Notes: generated from the sequence alone by a model not told the origin. DNA of 64,000 nucleotides from Devosia sp. ZB163 (GCF_028613635.1 NZ_JAQRMY010000001.1:229778-293777); one strand, 5' to 3'; counted from the first letter of the stretch, positions 26,548 to 37,791 are shown. A program made the numbers and translations.

Positions 26548-27170
26548 CCGAACAGACCAAGCCTGAAGAGATCAACTGGACGGAGCTGAAACCGCAGATC
26601 ATCAAGATCGGGCTCGAGCTCGGCCCGTTGCTGATCTTCTTCTTCACGAACGCCAACTACGACATTTTCACGGCCACCGCCTGGTTCATGGGCGCCATGG
26701 TCGTCTCTCTGGTGCTGAGCTGGGTGCTGCTCAGGAAGATCGCCGTCATGCCGCTGGTGACGGGCGTCGTCGTCCTGATCTTCGGCACGCTGACGCTCGT
26801 CCTCAAGGACGACACCTTCATCAAGATGAAGCCGACCATCGTCAACTCGCTCTTCGGCTTGACGCTGCTGGGCGGGCTGTTCTTCGGCCAGTCGCTGCTC
26901 AAGTATGTCTTCGGCGAGGTCTACAAGCTCAAGCCCGAGGGCTGGCGGGCGCTGACCATCAACTGGGGCCTGTTCTTCATCTTCCTCGCGGTGGCCAACG
27001 AGGTGGTGTGGCGCCTGTTCGACACCGATTTCTGGGTGGCGTTCAAGGTGTGGGGCATCATGCCCGTCACCATCGTGTTCTCGATGCTGCAGCTGCCGCT
27101 GCTTACCAAGTATGCGCCCGATCCGGACGCGCCCATCGATCCCATCCCTCCGATGGATCCCCTGCCCTGA
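26544..27170 (+). CDS. yciB: Inner-membrane septation protein A (YciB/IspZ)
   Basis: A 208-residue intracellular septation protein with about five membrane helices. Characteristic stretches are [16 protein letters not shown] near the N-terminus and [17 protein letters not shown], followed by a short Pro/Asp-rich tail. Members of this family affect cell-envelope integrity and septation. The ATG overlaps the ftsY stop by 4 bp. A bidirectional terminator hairpin follows. Confidence 0.92.
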   Translation: MTEQTKPEEINWTELKPQIIKIGLELGPLLIFFFTNANYDIFTATAWFMGAMVVSLVLSWVLLRKIAVMPLVTGVVVLIFGTLTLVLKDDTFIKMKPTIVNSLFGLTLLGGLFFGQSLLKYVFGEVYKLKPEGWRALTINWGLFFIFLAVANEVVWRLFDTDFWVAFKVWGIMPVTIVFSMLQLPLLTKYAPDPDAPIDPIPPMDPLP

Positions 27171-27178
27171 CATGAATC

Positions 27179-27198
27179 GGGGCCGGCTTGCCGGCCCC
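27179..27198. terminator. Bidirectional terminator hairpin
   Basis: Perfect eight-base stem GGGGCCGG/CCGGCCCC with a four-base loop, in the 39-bp gap between the convergent yciB and PRC-barrel-like genes. There is no strong T-tract on either side. Confidence 0.6.
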
Positions 27199-27209
27199 AC
27201 CCATGAGCG

Positions 27210-27584
27210 CTAGTGCCGCTTGATCAGTTCGTCCTTGGTGACGTTCAGCGTCAGGCCGTCATCCGATACGGAAGCGATCTGCTCGGGGGTGATGTAGCGG
27301 TCCGCTGCGAACAGCCCGTTGGCGTCGATGCGGACGAACCCCTGGTGCAGCAGGCGCTCGCGAATCTCCTCGGGCATATCGTCGGGATGGAAGGCCCTGG
27401 CGATATCGTCGATGAACGAGCTTTCGCGATCGCGCAGGTCGCTGAGCCCGCTCGCCTCGACTTCGGGCGTGTCCGGGTCATCGTCGCCGAAGCGCACGAA
27501 CTCGACCTTGCCGATCTCGTGGTGCTCGCGATCGAACACCTTCATGCCTTGCTCGACGAAACGCAGTGTGCTGCCGGTTTGCAT
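27210..27584 (-). CDS. Hypothetical protein with a PRC-barrel-like N-terminus
   Basis: A 124-residue soluble acidic protein. Residues 10-45 (GMKVFDREHHEIGKVEFVRF) look like a PRC-barrel strand pattern, as in stress-related small proteins. A later stretch (FVRIDANGLFAADRYITPEQ) resembles a DUF2171-type repeat. The start at 27584 has GGAGAGG upstream; an in-frame start at 27611 is less likely. Function unassigned. It stands alone on the minus strand between yciB and ccmG. Confidence 0.6.
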   Translation of the reverse strand: MQTGSTLRFVEQGMKVFDREHHEIGKVEFVRFGDDDPDTPEVEASGLSDLRDRESSFIDDIARAFHPDDMPEEIRERLLHQGFVRIDANGLFAADRYITPEQIASVSDDGLTLNVTKDELIKRH

Positions 27585-27660
27585 CTGGTCCTCTCCATTA
27601 TGCCGCCGCATGGCTTGCGGCTTCGAGGAGAAGAATGGCGGCCCGGCTCGGCGGGTTCCG

Positions 27661-28200
27661 TCAGCCGGCGCGTGCCTTTTCGATCGCCGGGATCACGTCG
27701 CGCCGGAGCGTCTCCTCCGAGATCGGCCCCACATGCTTGAAGGTGATGACGCCTTCAGCATTGACGACGAACGTTTCCGGCACGCCGTAGACGCCCCAGT
27801 CGATGGAGACGCGGTTGTCGCTATCGCCGCCGATCCGCGCATAGGGGTTGCCCAGCTCATTGAGGAACTTCGTGGCGTTCTCCGGCGCGTCTCGCTGGTT
27901 GATTCCGAAGATGCGGACGCCCGTTTCGGCGCGCAGCTTCTCGAGCAGCGGATGCTCGTCGCGACAGGGAATGCACCAGCTGGCAAAGACGTTGACCACC
28001 GTCACCCCGCCCTTGAGCGCCGCCGTATCGAAGCCCTCGACCCCCGTTCCGGGCACGGCGGCGAGCGCGAACTCCGGTGCCGGCTTGTTGATCAGCACCG
28101 AGCGCACGAGGCTGGGATCGCGGTTCATGTTGAGCGCGAATATGGCAACCAGCCCGACGAGGAGGACGAGCGGCAGGACGGCGAGCAGGATGCGCTTCAA
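27661..28200 (-). CDS. ccmG: Cytochrome c maturation thioredoxin CcmG/DsbE
   Basis: A 179-residue membrane-anchored periplasmic thioredoxin that keeps apocytochrome c (or CcmH) reduced for haem attachment. It has an N-terminal anchor (about 4-23), then the thioredoxin fold with the redox pair C76/C79 (ASWCIPCRDEH). The VYGVPETFVVN and FKHVGPIS segments are typical. The start is inferred as TTG at 28200, overlapping the ccmD stop by 2 bases; longer readings lack an anchor-proximal start. It is the last gene of ccmABCDG on the minus strand. ccmE, ccmF and ccmH are not in the window. Confidence 0.93.
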   Translation of the reverse strand: MKRILLAVLPLVLLVGLVAIFALNMNRDPSLVRSVLINKPAPEFALAAVPGTGVEGFDTAALKGGVTVVNVFASWCIPCRDEHPLLEKLRAETGVRIFGINQRDAPENATKFLNELGNPYARIGGDSDNRVSIDWGVYGVPETFVVNAEGVITFKHVGPISEETLRRDVIPAIEKARAG

Positions 28201-28355
28201 CTGTTGGTCTCTGCAGAGCGGCGACGGATACCGGCCTTGTCGAGGGCCGCGAGCCTCTCTTTCACACGCCGGGCTTCCCATACGACATAGCCGATGAGCC
28301 CGAAGGTGAGCAGCGCCACCCCGGCATAGGCCCAGGCGATGAATTCGACATGCAT
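28197..28355 (-). CDS. ccmD: Haem exporter protein CcmD
   Basis: A 52-residue single-pass membrane protein, missed by length-filtered gene finding. It consists of MHVEFIAWAYAGVALLTFGL plus a basic, Ala/Arg-rich cytoplasmic tail, the standard CcmD pattern. CcmD assists release of holo-CcmE from the CcmABC complex. Its stop overlaps the TTG start of ccmG, and it begins 11 bp after ccmC, so the order is conserved ccmA-B-C-D-G. Confidence 0.88.
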   Translation of the reverse strand: MHVEFIAWAYAGVALLTFGLIGYVVWEARRVKERLAALDKAGIRRRSAETNS

Positions 28356-28366
28356 CCCGTCACCGA

Positions 28367-29131
28367 TCACTTGGCGCCTCCCTGGAGCGCGGCCTGCCGG
28401 CTGAGCGAATCGGCCCGGCGCCTGAGGATTTCGGTCCGCATGCGAACGATCTGCAGCAGCGCAAAGAGCAGCGTGAAGGCCAGCATCATCGCCAGCAGCG
28501 GCGTGAGGATCGATGCCGGCATGCGCGGGCCTTCGGCCGTGAACACGCTTGCCGGCTGGTGCAGCGTATTCCACCAGTCGACGGAGAACTTGATGATCGG
28601 GATGTTCAGGGCGCCCACCAGCGTCACGATGGCAACGATGCGGCCGGCCTTGAGCTGGTCGTCGAAGGCGCGCCACAGCGCGATGATGCCGAGATAGATG
28701 AGCAGCAGCACGAGCGTCGAGGTCATGCGCCCATCCCACTCCCAGAACGTGCCCCAGGTCGGCCGGCCCCACAGGGCGCCGGTATAGAGCGCGAGGGTCG
28801 TGAACACTGCACCGAGCGGCGCCGCCGCCTTGTTGGCGACGTCCGCCAGCGGATGACGCCAGACGAGCGTTCCCAGGGCGGCGCAGAACATCACGCCATA
28901 GACCGCCTGGCTCAGCCAGGCGTTGGGCACGTGCACGTACATGACGCGCACCATGTCGCCCATCTGGTAGTCCTCGGGCGAGTTTAGGAAGGCGAACCAC
29001 AGCCCCACGACGAAGGCGACGACCGTCGCTCCGGCCAGCGGCCAGACGACATGGCGCGTCCAGTTGAGGAACTGGCCCGGATGTGCCAGGCGGCTGAACC
29101 AGTTGGGCTGTTTGACAGTGTCGACGGACAT
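28367..29131 (-). CDS. ccmC: Haem ABC transporter subunit CcmC
   Basis: A 254-residue membrane protein with about six helices that presents haem to CcmE. The tryptophan-rich haem motif is present (WGTFWEWDGRMTS), flanked by conserved histidines in MYVHVPNAWLS and DWWNTLHQPAS. The start is set at 29131 (MSVDTVKQ); the in-frame extension to 29167 would run into the end of ccmB. It is spaced 10 bp from ccmB and 11 bp from ccmD in the operon. Confidence 0.94.
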   Translation of the reverse strand: MSVDTVKQPNWFSRLAHPGQFLNWTRHVVWPLAGATVVAFVVGLWFAFLNSPEDYQMGDMVRVMYVHVPNAWLSQAVYGVMFCAALGTLVWRHPLADVANKAAAPLGAVFTTLALYTGALWGRPTWGTFWEWDGRMTSTLVLLLIYLGIIALWRAFDDQLKAGRIVAIVTLVGALNIPIIKFSVDWWNTLHQPASVFTAEGPRMPASILTPLLAMMLAFTLLFALLQIVRMRTEILRRRADSLSRQAALQGGAK

Positions 29132-29141
29132 GGGTCTCGCT

Positions 29142-29795
29142 CTATTCCCCGGCCGCGCGCAAGGCAAGCGCCGCGGCCAGCGGGGAGAAGGCCGTGACGA
29201 CGAGGCTCAAGGCAATGAGGAACAATGTCGCGCCGCCTCCGGCCATGGGGTCCAGCATGCCGACGCCGAAGATCATGATCGGGATGCAGAGCGGCAGGAT
29301 CAGCACCGGCGCGATCAGTCCCCCCCGCCGCAGTCCCACCGTCACCGCCGCCCCCAGCGCGCCGAAGCTGACCAGCGCCGGCGTGCCGATGAGAAGGGCG
29401 AGCACCGTCCGCCCCCACTGCTCCCATGACATCGAGAGCAGGAGCGCCAGCACCGGCGTTGCGAACAGCAGCGGCAGCGCCGTCACCAGCCAATGCGCAA
29501 TCACTTTTGCGGCAACGACCGCTTCGAGCGGCAGCACCGAATGGCGCAGCAGCACGAGCGAGCCGTCCTCGTCGTCGCTGCGGAACAGCCGGTCGAGCCC
29601 GAGCAGCATCGACAGGAACGCCGCGATCCACACGATCCCCGGAGCCAGCCGCGTGAGCTGCGGCCGGTCGGGACCGATGGCGAAGGGTACGATCACGCCT
29701 ACCATGATGAAGAACAGCACCAGCGTCATCGCCTCGCCGCCGGCGCGGAAGGCGAGCTTGAGGTCGCGGCTGATCAACGCCTGGAACGCCTTCAT
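29142..29795 (-). CDS. ccmB: Haem exporter permease CcmB
   Basis: A 217-residue six-helix permease of the CcmAB exporter, which drives release of haem-loaded CcmE. Characteristic sequences are FFIMVGVIVPFAIGPD, FLSMLLGLDRLFRSDDEDGS and LLIGTPALVSFGALGAAVTV. The start at 29795 overlaps the ccmA stop by 4 bp. Confidence 0.94.
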   Translation of the reverse strand: MKAFQALISRDLKLAFRAGGEAMTLVLFFIMVGVIVPFAIGPDRPQLTRLAPGIVWIAAFLSMLLGLDRLFRSDDEDGSLVLLRHSVLPLEAVVAAKVIAHWLVTALPLLFATPVLALLLSMSWEQWGRTVLALLIGTPALVSFGALGAAVTVGLRRGGLIAPVLILPLCIPIMIFGVGMLDPMAGGGATLFLIALSLVVTAFSPLAAALALRAAGE

Positions 29796-30436
29796 GCCGC
29801 CTCTCCAAGAAGCAGCGTCTCGATCGTCGCCTCGTCCCCGAGCAGCAGGTCGTGATGGGTCGCGATGATCGCCACCCCGCCCGCCGCGCGGTGCGCGTCG
29901 ATCAGGAGGGCAAGCAGCGTCTCGCCGGCAGCGTCCAGCGCAGCGCTCGGCTCGTCGAGCAGCCACACCGGCCGCACCGACACCAGCAGGCGCCCCAGCG
30001 CCAGCCGCCGCAATTGCCCCGACGAAAGATACCCCGCCTCGAGTTCGGCGAGCTTGCCGATACCCACCTGCTCGAGCGCGGCCGCGACCGGCAGCCCGGA
30101 CGGCCCGTTCACGGCCCGCCAGAACTCGAGATTCTCGGCCACCGTCAGGCGCGGCTTCAGCCCGCTCTGGTAGTTGACGATATGCACCCCGTCGCGCGCG
30201 ATGCCCTCGATCGTGCCGGTGTCGGGCCGCACGATACCGGCAAGCGCCATCAGCAATGTCGACTTGCCCACCCCGTTGGGCCCGCGCAGGAGCAGGACGC
30301 CGCCCGGGGGGACCTCGAACGACAGATCCCGGAACAACAGCCGTTCGCCGCCGCGCGTGACCGTGAGTCCGCGCGCCGTCACATGCGTGGGCACAAGGGC
30401 CCCGGGCGCGCGCTGTGGCAGGTTCATGGCCGCCAT
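29792..30436 (-). CDS. ccmA: Haem exporter ATP-binding protein CcmA
   Basis: An ABC ATPase of about 214 residues, partner of CcmB. It has Walker A (RGPNGVGKSTLL), the signature LSSGQLRRLALGRLL, Walker B (PVWLLDEPSAALD) and the H-loop (ATHHD). The start is uncertain: ATG at 30436, 30427 or 30472 are all in frame and none has a strong ribosome-binding site; 30436 is chosen as a compromise. It is the first gene of the ccm operon and is divergent from acnA. Confidence 0.92.
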   Translation of the reverse strand: MAAMNLPQRAPGALVPTHVTARGLTVTRGGERLLFRDLSFEVPPGGVLLLRGPNGVGKSTLLMALAGIVRPDTGTIEGIARDGVHIVNYQSGLKPRLTVAENLEFWRAVNGPSGLPVAAALEQVGIGKLAELEAGYLSSGQLRRLALGRLLVSVRPVWLLDEPSAALDAAGETLLALLIDAHRAAGGVAIIATHHDLLLGDEATIETLLLGEAA

Positions 30437-30610
30437 GCCTAATGAACCCACGACGGTACTGGCAAGCGTCATTTAGTTTCTCTATAAGCCAGCCCTAGAT
30501 TGGAATCCTTCCAGTCAACCGACCTTTTGCCCCTTGTCCCACGGGCCTTTCACGGGTCTCGCGTCAGGACCAGGCGGCGCCTTGCAACACCAGCGCGTGA
30601 AGGCGACACC

Positions 30611-33376
<2,766 letters not shown>

Positions 33377-33391
33377 TAGCAATCGACTGCG

Positions 33392-33417
33392 CGGGCGGCT
33401 CCTTGACGGGCCGCCCG
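33392..33417 (+). terminator. Probable acnA terminator
   Basis: An eight-base perfect stem CGGGCGGC/GCCGCCCG with a ten-base loop, 15 bp past the acnA stop, followed by TGCCCTTCC. The weak T content lowers certainty. Confidence 0.5.
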
Positions 33418-33539
33418 TGCCCTTCCGCGCGGACCCCGGTGGGCGCGCCCAGTGCCCGGAATCCCGGGTTTTCCCCCATCACGGGTTCTCGCGCCGATTT
33501 TACTCGCGCGCGATTGGCGGCGTGCCTACAAACGTCGCC

Positions 33540-34271
33540 ATGCTTTTCCGATTGATCACTGCGGCGGCCGTGACTTTGCTCAGCTTCGTGGCCCCGGCCT
33601 CTGCCGGCGAGCTGAAGGTTGCGCCCAAGGCCGTGCTCGAGCTCTTCACCTCGCAGGGCTGTTCCTCGTGCCCCAAGGCCGATGCCATGCTCGCCGAAAT
33701 GAGCAGGCGCCCCGACGTGGTCACGCTCGCCTACCATGTGGACTACTGGGACTATATCGGCTGGGAAGACACCTTCGGCACCAAGGAGAATTCCGACCAC
33801 CAGCGCGACTATGCCGAGAGCTGGGGTTCGGGCCGCATCTTCACGCCGCAGCTCGTGGTCAACGGCAAGGGCGGTCTTGTCGGCGGCAAGCGGGAGGCGG
33901 TTAATGTCGCGCTGACCGGCGCGGCACTACCCTTGGCCGTCTCGCTCAGCGAAGCCCCCGACGACATGCTCAAGATCAGCGTTGACGGCAAGGACGGCCT
34001 GCCCGGCGCCATGATCTGGCTCGTGACCTACATCGATAGCGCCGACGTGACCATCGAGCGCGGCGAGAATGAAGGCAAGCAGGTCGTCTACACGCAGATC
34101 GTCACCGGCCGCCAGGTGCTGGGCATGTGGGACCCCAAGACCGGCGCCAACCTGACGCTGCCGCTCGCCGAGGTCCTGACCGGCAACGCGAATGGCGCGG
34201 CCGTCCTTGTGCAGGAAGACCGCAACGGCCTGCCCGGCCCCATCCTCGGCGCCGCCAGCTTCACCCGCTGA
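33540..34271 (+). CDS. DUF1223 secreted thioredoxin-like protein
   Basis: A 243-residue protein with a signal peptide (about 1-20, ending PASA). A DUF1223 domain follows, recognisable from LELFTSQGCSSCPKADAML, a CxxC redox pair, and LAYHVDYWDYIGWEDTFG, TPQLVVNG. The fold is thioredoxin-like and the protein is expected in the periplasm. No biochemical role is firmly known; a disulfide or metal-related role is plausible. ATG at 33540 is chosen because the signal peptide starts there. Confidence 0.85.
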   Translation: MLFRLITAAAVTLLSFVAPASAGELKVAPKAVLELFTSQGCSSCPKADAMLAEMSRRPDVVTLAYHVDYWDYIGWEDTFGTKENSDHQRDYAESWGSGRIFTPQLVVNGKGGLVGGKREAVNVALTGAALPLAVSLSEAPDDMLKISVDGKDGLPGAMIWLVTYIDSADVTIERGENEGKQVVYTQIVTGRQVLGMWDPKTGANLTLPLAEVLTGNANGAAVLVQEDRNGLPGPILGAASFTR

Positions 34272-34579
34272 GGCAAACCAGCTCCGCTCAAAACAAAACT
34301 CCTGTCAGCTTGCGCAGACGGGAGGACAGAATGACTGGTGCATGTAAGAGGCGGCCGGCATTCGAGCATCGTGGTTTGGGGGCTCGGTCAGCCCGGATGC
34401 CGGCCACTGGAGGCAATGTCTGTACGGTGCCGGTCCAATCTGGCGCCATGTGGGAGGGAATGTGACGGAAATGCGGATTCTGCGCTGCGCCTCCGACCAC
34501 CGCCCTTGGAGGTAGCCGTTTGGCTTGCCAAGCGTTGCGATAGACGCGATCATGACAGGCACGTGACGGGGAAAGGACA
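34272..34579. other. 308-bp intergenic region between the DUF1223 and DUF2794 genes
   Basis: The region holds one SD-preceded short frame (34331-34465) and otherwise nothing I can assign. Composition is slightly less GC-biased than the flanks, and several short palindromes occur (for example GCCGGCAT with ATGCCGGC at about 34356-34398). A leader RNA or small RNA is possible. Confidence 0.4.
34331..34465 (+). CDS. Candidate small ORF of 44 residues
   Basis: The frame begins MTGACKRRPAFEHRGLGARS and ends in MWEGM. It has a good Shine-Dalgarno sequence (GGGAGGACAG) just before the ATG. The composition (Arg/Gly-rich start, two cysteines) is not diagnostic, and no family is recognised. It could equally be part of an untranslated regulatory RNA; I list it only because start signals and frame closure are clean. 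Confidence 0.25.
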   Translation: MTGACKRRPAFEHRGLGARSARMPATGGNVCTVPVQSGAMWEGM

Positions 34580-34966
34580 ATGGCGGATCAATCCGACGAG
34601 ATAGGGTCTGGGCTCCTGATCGACTTCCAGCCGGTCGTGAGCCCCTCCCAGACGAGCCATCAGGGCCGCTTCGTTCCGGCGATCGCCTTCGACCGCAGGG
34701 AACTGCAGACCATCCTCAACCTCTATGGCCGCAAGGTCGCCGAGGGCGAGTGGCGGGACTATGCCCTCGATTTCCTGCGCGACAGGGCCCTGTTCTCTAT
34801 CTACAAGCGCGCCTCCGAGCGCCCCCTTTACGTCGTCGAGAAGAACCCCAAGCTCCGCCTGAAGCAGGGCCAGTACATGGTGCTGAGCCAGGAAGGCCGC
34901 GTCCTCAAGCGCGGCCACGACCTTGCCAACGTTCTTCGCGTGCTGGAGCTGGCCGTCGTCAAGTGA
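34580..34966 (+). CDS. DUF2794 protein
   Basis: A 128-residue soluble protein of the DUF2794 family, found almost only in Alphaproteobacteria. The conserved core reads FDRRELQTILNLYGRKVAEG, WRDYALDFLRDRALFSIY and PRL-like basic C-terminal segment (KLRLKQGQYMVLSQEGRVLK). No function is established. GAAAGGA precedes the ATG. Its stop overlaps the GTG start of the next acetyltransferase (GTGA), so the two are co-translated. Confidence 0.88.
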   Translation: MADQSDEIGSGLLIDFQPVVSPSQTSHQGRFVPAIAFDRRELQTILNLYGRKVAEGEWRDYALDFLRDRALFSIYKRASERPLYVVEKNPKLRLKQGQYMVLSQEGRVLKRGHDLANVLRVLELAVVK

Positions 34967-35433
34967 TCGCCATCCGCTCGGCCACGCCGGCGGATGCCGC
35001 GGCGATGAGCGCGGTACTGATCGACTCGATCACCCGACTTTGTCTCGAAGACCACAGGAACAATGCCGAGGCGATTGCTGCTTGGACCGCCAACAAGACG
35101 CCCGCGACGGTGCTGAAGATGTTCGACAACCCGAACGTCCGTCTGTTTGTCGCCGAGCGCGATGACGAGATCGCCGCCGTCGGTTGCCTCAACGGCACCG
35201 ACGAGATCGGCCTGAACTACGTTGCACCAACGCATCGCTTCATGGGCGTCAGCCGCGCCCTGCTCGCGGCGATGGAAGCGATCATGCAAGACAGCGGCGT
35301 CGTGCACGGCAAACTGTTCTCCTCTGCCACGGCACGGGAGTTCTATCGCACCGCCGGATGGGTCGACGTAGATGGATCCCTGTCGGGGCGGCTGGTCGCC
35401 GGCTATCCGATGCACAAGCGGCTGGCTAGCTGA
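34963..35433 (+). CDS. GNAT-family N-acetyltransferase
   Basis: A 156-residue acetyl-CoA-dependent acetyltransferase. The fold is recognised from IRSATPADAAAMSAVL at the N-terminus, a central strand LFVAERDDEIAAVGCL and the acetyl-CoA region GVSRALLAAMEAIMQ (motif A is degenerate, lacking the full Q/RxxGxG/A). The C-terminal EFYRTAGWVD is typical. Substrate unknown. The GTG start overlaps the DUF2794 stop. Confidence 0.8.
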   Translation: MIAIRSATPADAAAMSAVLIDSITRLCLEDHRNNAEAIAAWTANKTPATVLKMFDNPNVRLFVAERDDEIAAVGCLNGTDEIGLNYVAPTHRFMGVSRALLAAMEAIMQDSGVVHGKLFSSATAREFYRTAGWVDVDGSLSGRLVAGYPMHKRLAS

Positions 35434-35443
35434 CCCGAGGGCG

Positions 35444-35941
35444 CTACAGCGCCTTCTGCAGGTGCACGATGTCTAGCCAGCGGTCGAACTTGTACCCCAC
35501 CGCCTCGTAGCGCCCCACGTGCCGGAAGCCCGCCTTTTCGTGCAGGCGCACCGAGTTGGCCCGCTCCGCCGTGATCACCGCGATCATCTGCTTGAACCCG
35601 GCGACCCGGCACTGGGCCATCAGTTCGTCGAGCAGCCGTCCGCCGATCCCCTTACCCACCGCGTCCTTGGCCAGGTAGATCGAATCCTCGCAGGTGAACC
35701 GGTAGGCCGCCCGCGGCCGGTAGAACGAGGCATAGGCATAGCCGATGGCCCGTCCCCCGCACTCGGCGATGATCAGCGGATGCCCGAGATCGAGCAGCTT
35801 GCCGAAGCGCTCCGCCATCGCGGCCTCGCCCGGCGCCTCGGTCTCGAAGGTGATCACCGTCTCATCGACATAGTGCCGGTAGATCTCGGTGAGGGCAGGC
35901 ACGTCGGACCAGGTGAAGGGGCGGAAGGTGACGTCGCTCAT
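35444..35941 (-). CDS. Phosphinothricin-acetyltransferase-like GNAT protein
   Basis: A 165-residue GNAT enzyme resembling PAT/YwnH: it starts with FRPFTWSDVPALTEIYRHYV and has ITFETEAP, YAYASFYRPRAAYRF, the acetyl-CoA loop GKGIGGRLLDELM and a HEKAGFRHVGRYEAVGYK ending. Family members acetylate phosphinothricin, methionine sulfoximine or other amino acids; natural substrates vary. The ATG at 35941 is preferred over the upstream TTG. It is convergent with the preceding GNAT gene (10 bp gap). Confidence 0.85.
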   Translation of the reverse strand: MSDVTFRPFTWSDVPALTEIYRHYVDETVITFETEAPGEAAMAERFGKLLDLGHPLIIAECGGRAIGYAYASFYRPRAAYRFTCEDSIYLAKDAVGKGIGGRLLDELMAQCRVAGFKQMIAVITAERANSVRLHEKAGFRHVGRYEAVGYKFDRWLDIVHLQKAL

Positions 35942-35953
35942 CAGGCGCTCATG

Positions 35954-35992
35954 CAAAACGAAGGGGCCGCGATCTGTTTAGATCGCGGCCCC
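35954..35992 (-). terminator. Strong Rho-independent terminator after the Bax-inhibitor-1 gene
   Basis: A perfect 13-base stem (35963-35975 with 35980-35992) with a GTTT loop. On the minus strand it is followed by a TTCGTTTT tract, and it lies 34 bp past the stop of the membrane-protein gene. Confidence 0.9.
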
Positions 35993-36026
35993 CCGAACTG
36001 CCAATCAGACTTGCTGATTGCTGGGA

Positions 36027-36767
36027 TTATTCCCTGTTACCGAACAGGCGGAGCAGCATCAGGAACAGGTTGATGAAGTCGAGGTAGAGCGACAGCGCGC
36101 CCATTACGGCGGACTTGTGCAGCACCTCGGAGCCCAGACCCTCGTCGTAGCTCTCCTTGATCTTCTGCGTGTCGTAGGCGGTGAGGCCCACGAAGATCAG
36201 CACGCCGATCGCCGAGATCGCGAATTCGAGCATGCTCGAAGCAAGGAAGATGTTCACGATCGAGGCAATGATCAGGCCGATCAGGCCCATGATCAGGAAG
36301 TTGCCGATGCCCGTGAGGTCACGCTTGGTGGTGTAGCCGTAGAGGCTCATCGCACCGAACGTGGCAGCCGAGATGAAGAACACCTTGGCGATCGAGGCGT
36401 CGGTATAGACCATGAAGATCGAGCTGAGGCTCAGGCCCATGACGGCCGCGAACACCCAGAACAGGAGCTGTGCGGTGGCACCGGAGAGTTTGTTGATGCC
36501 GAAGCTCAGCACCAGCACGAAGGCCAGCGGAGCGAAGGCGATCACCCACATCAGCGGGCTCTGGAAGATCAGCGAGCCCCAGGCGGTCATCTGACCGTCG
36601 GCGCCCACAGCGGCCTGAGCGCTGAAATAGGAAACAAGGCCGGTCACCACGAGACCGATGCCCATGTAGTTGTAGACCTTCAGCATATAGCTGCGCAGGC
36701 CCTCATCGATGGCCGCGGCGGTCCCGGCCCGCTGGGCGGCGATAGTCGGACGGTCGAATTCAGCCAT
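36027..36767 (-). CDS. Bax inhibitor-1/YccA family membrane protein
   Basis: A 246-residue protein with seven predicted membrane helices, in the BI-1 family of pH-sensitive Ca2+-leak or protease-modulating membrane proteins. Family landmarks are VYNYMGIGLVVTGLVSYF near the start, GLSLSSIFMVYT, SLYGYTTKRDLT and the conserved LTAYDTQKIKESYDE followed by GALSLYLDFINLFLMLLRLFG. The ATG at 36767 has AGGAAAGGA upstream; the longer frame is rejected. Monocistronic. Confidence 0.92.
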   Translation of the reverse strand: MAEFDRPTIAAQRAGTAAAIDEGLRSYMLKVYNYMGIGLVVTGLVSYFSAQAAVGADGQMTAWGSLIFQSPLMWVIAFAPLAFVLVLSFGINKLSGATAQLLFWVFAAVMGLSLSSIFMVYTDASIAKVFFISAATFGAMSLYGYTTKRDLTGIGNFLIMGLIGLIIASIVNIFLASSMLEFAISAIGVLIFVGLTAYDTQKIKESYDEGLGSEVLHKSAVMGALSLYLDFINLFLMLLRLFGNRE

Positions 36768-37054
36768 GACGAATAAATTCCTTTCCTGGCGACAGTGACG
36801 GGGCGCTCCTCCGAGCCCTTGCCGTCGGTACAGCAATATGAGGTCTGCCGACGTCGAATACAAGACGCTGCGCTTCCCTTGGCCGATTCGCAATGTCGCA
36901 GCACGCCAACGGGTTAGCCCGGGCTTTTCGCCTCATGGGGCAGCACCCAATGACGAAGATGTGTCACCTCGCTTGCCCTGCTCCGGTCCAGACCGTACGG
37001 TCAAAGGGACAGCGAGGCCGAATCATGGCCACGTGGCGGCAAAGGGAGGGTCGG

Positions 37055-37594
37055 ATGCCCAGGCTCTTTACCGGAATAGAGGTGCCCCCCGAAATCGGCC
37101 TGGCCCTCTCTCTCAAGCGCGGCGGCCTCGCTGGCGCCCGCTGGATCGACCCCGAAAACTACCACATCACCCTGCGCTTCATCGGCGATGTCGACCACCA
37201 TGTCGCCAATGAGGTGAGCGACATGCTCGACCGCCTGGCCGACAGCGAGTCCTTCTCCATCAGGCTCGACCACCTGGGCTCGTTCGGCGGCAATACGCCG
37301 CGTGCCCTGTTTGCCGGCTGCTCGTCCAACGCCGCCCTGCTCCGCCTGCAGGCCGCGCAGGAGCGGGTACTGCAGCGCTGCGGGCTTTCGCCCGAAAGCC
37401 GCAAGTTCGTACCGCACGTCGCCCTCGCCCGCCTGCGGGGCATCCCGGCCGAGGAAGTGGCCCGCTTCATCGCCCTCTCGGGCCGCTTCACCCCGCTCGA
37501 ATTCCCCGTTCGCCGCTTCGTCCTCTTTTCTTCCAAGGACTCGGTCGGCGGCGGCCCCTACCTCGTCGAGCAGGCCTATCCGCTGGCGGCATAG
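37055..37594 (+). CDS. thpR: RNA 2',3'-cyclic phosphodiesterase
   Basis: A 179-residue member of the 2H phosphoesterase superfamily. ThpR hydrolyses 2',3'-cyclic phosphate ends of RNA. The two catalytic elements are H37-I-T-L and H121-V-A-L; in the second, the usual Thr is Ala, so activity could be reduced. The start MPRLFTGIEVP is typical and GGGAGGG precedes the ATG at 37055; an ATG at 37025 is also in frame. It is divergent from the Bax-inhibitor-1 gene across a 287-bp gap in which I see no other gene. Confidence 0.88.
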   Translation: MPRLFTGIEVPPEIGLALSLKRGGLAGARWIDPENYHITLRFIGDVDHHVANEVSDMLDRLADSESFSIRLDHLGSFGGNTPRALFAGCSSNAALLRLQAAQERVLQRCGLSPESRKFVPHVALARLRGIPAEEVARFIALSGRFTPLEFPVRRFVLFSSKDSVGGGPYLVEQAYPLAA

Positions 37595-37791
37595 GGGGCG
37601 GTGTTAACGCTTCTTTTACCCTGCGGGCCCAAACAGAAAATCGCGCGACAGACGGCGTCAAATTGCCGACATGATTGCCGCTAAGGTCGCCTCTAACTCA
37701 AAATGCGCGACCGGTTTGAGACCTTGGTAACCATACCGTGGCAGGATGCTCAGGTGCTGGTTGCGCAACTTCGGACAAGGATGTTCGGGCG

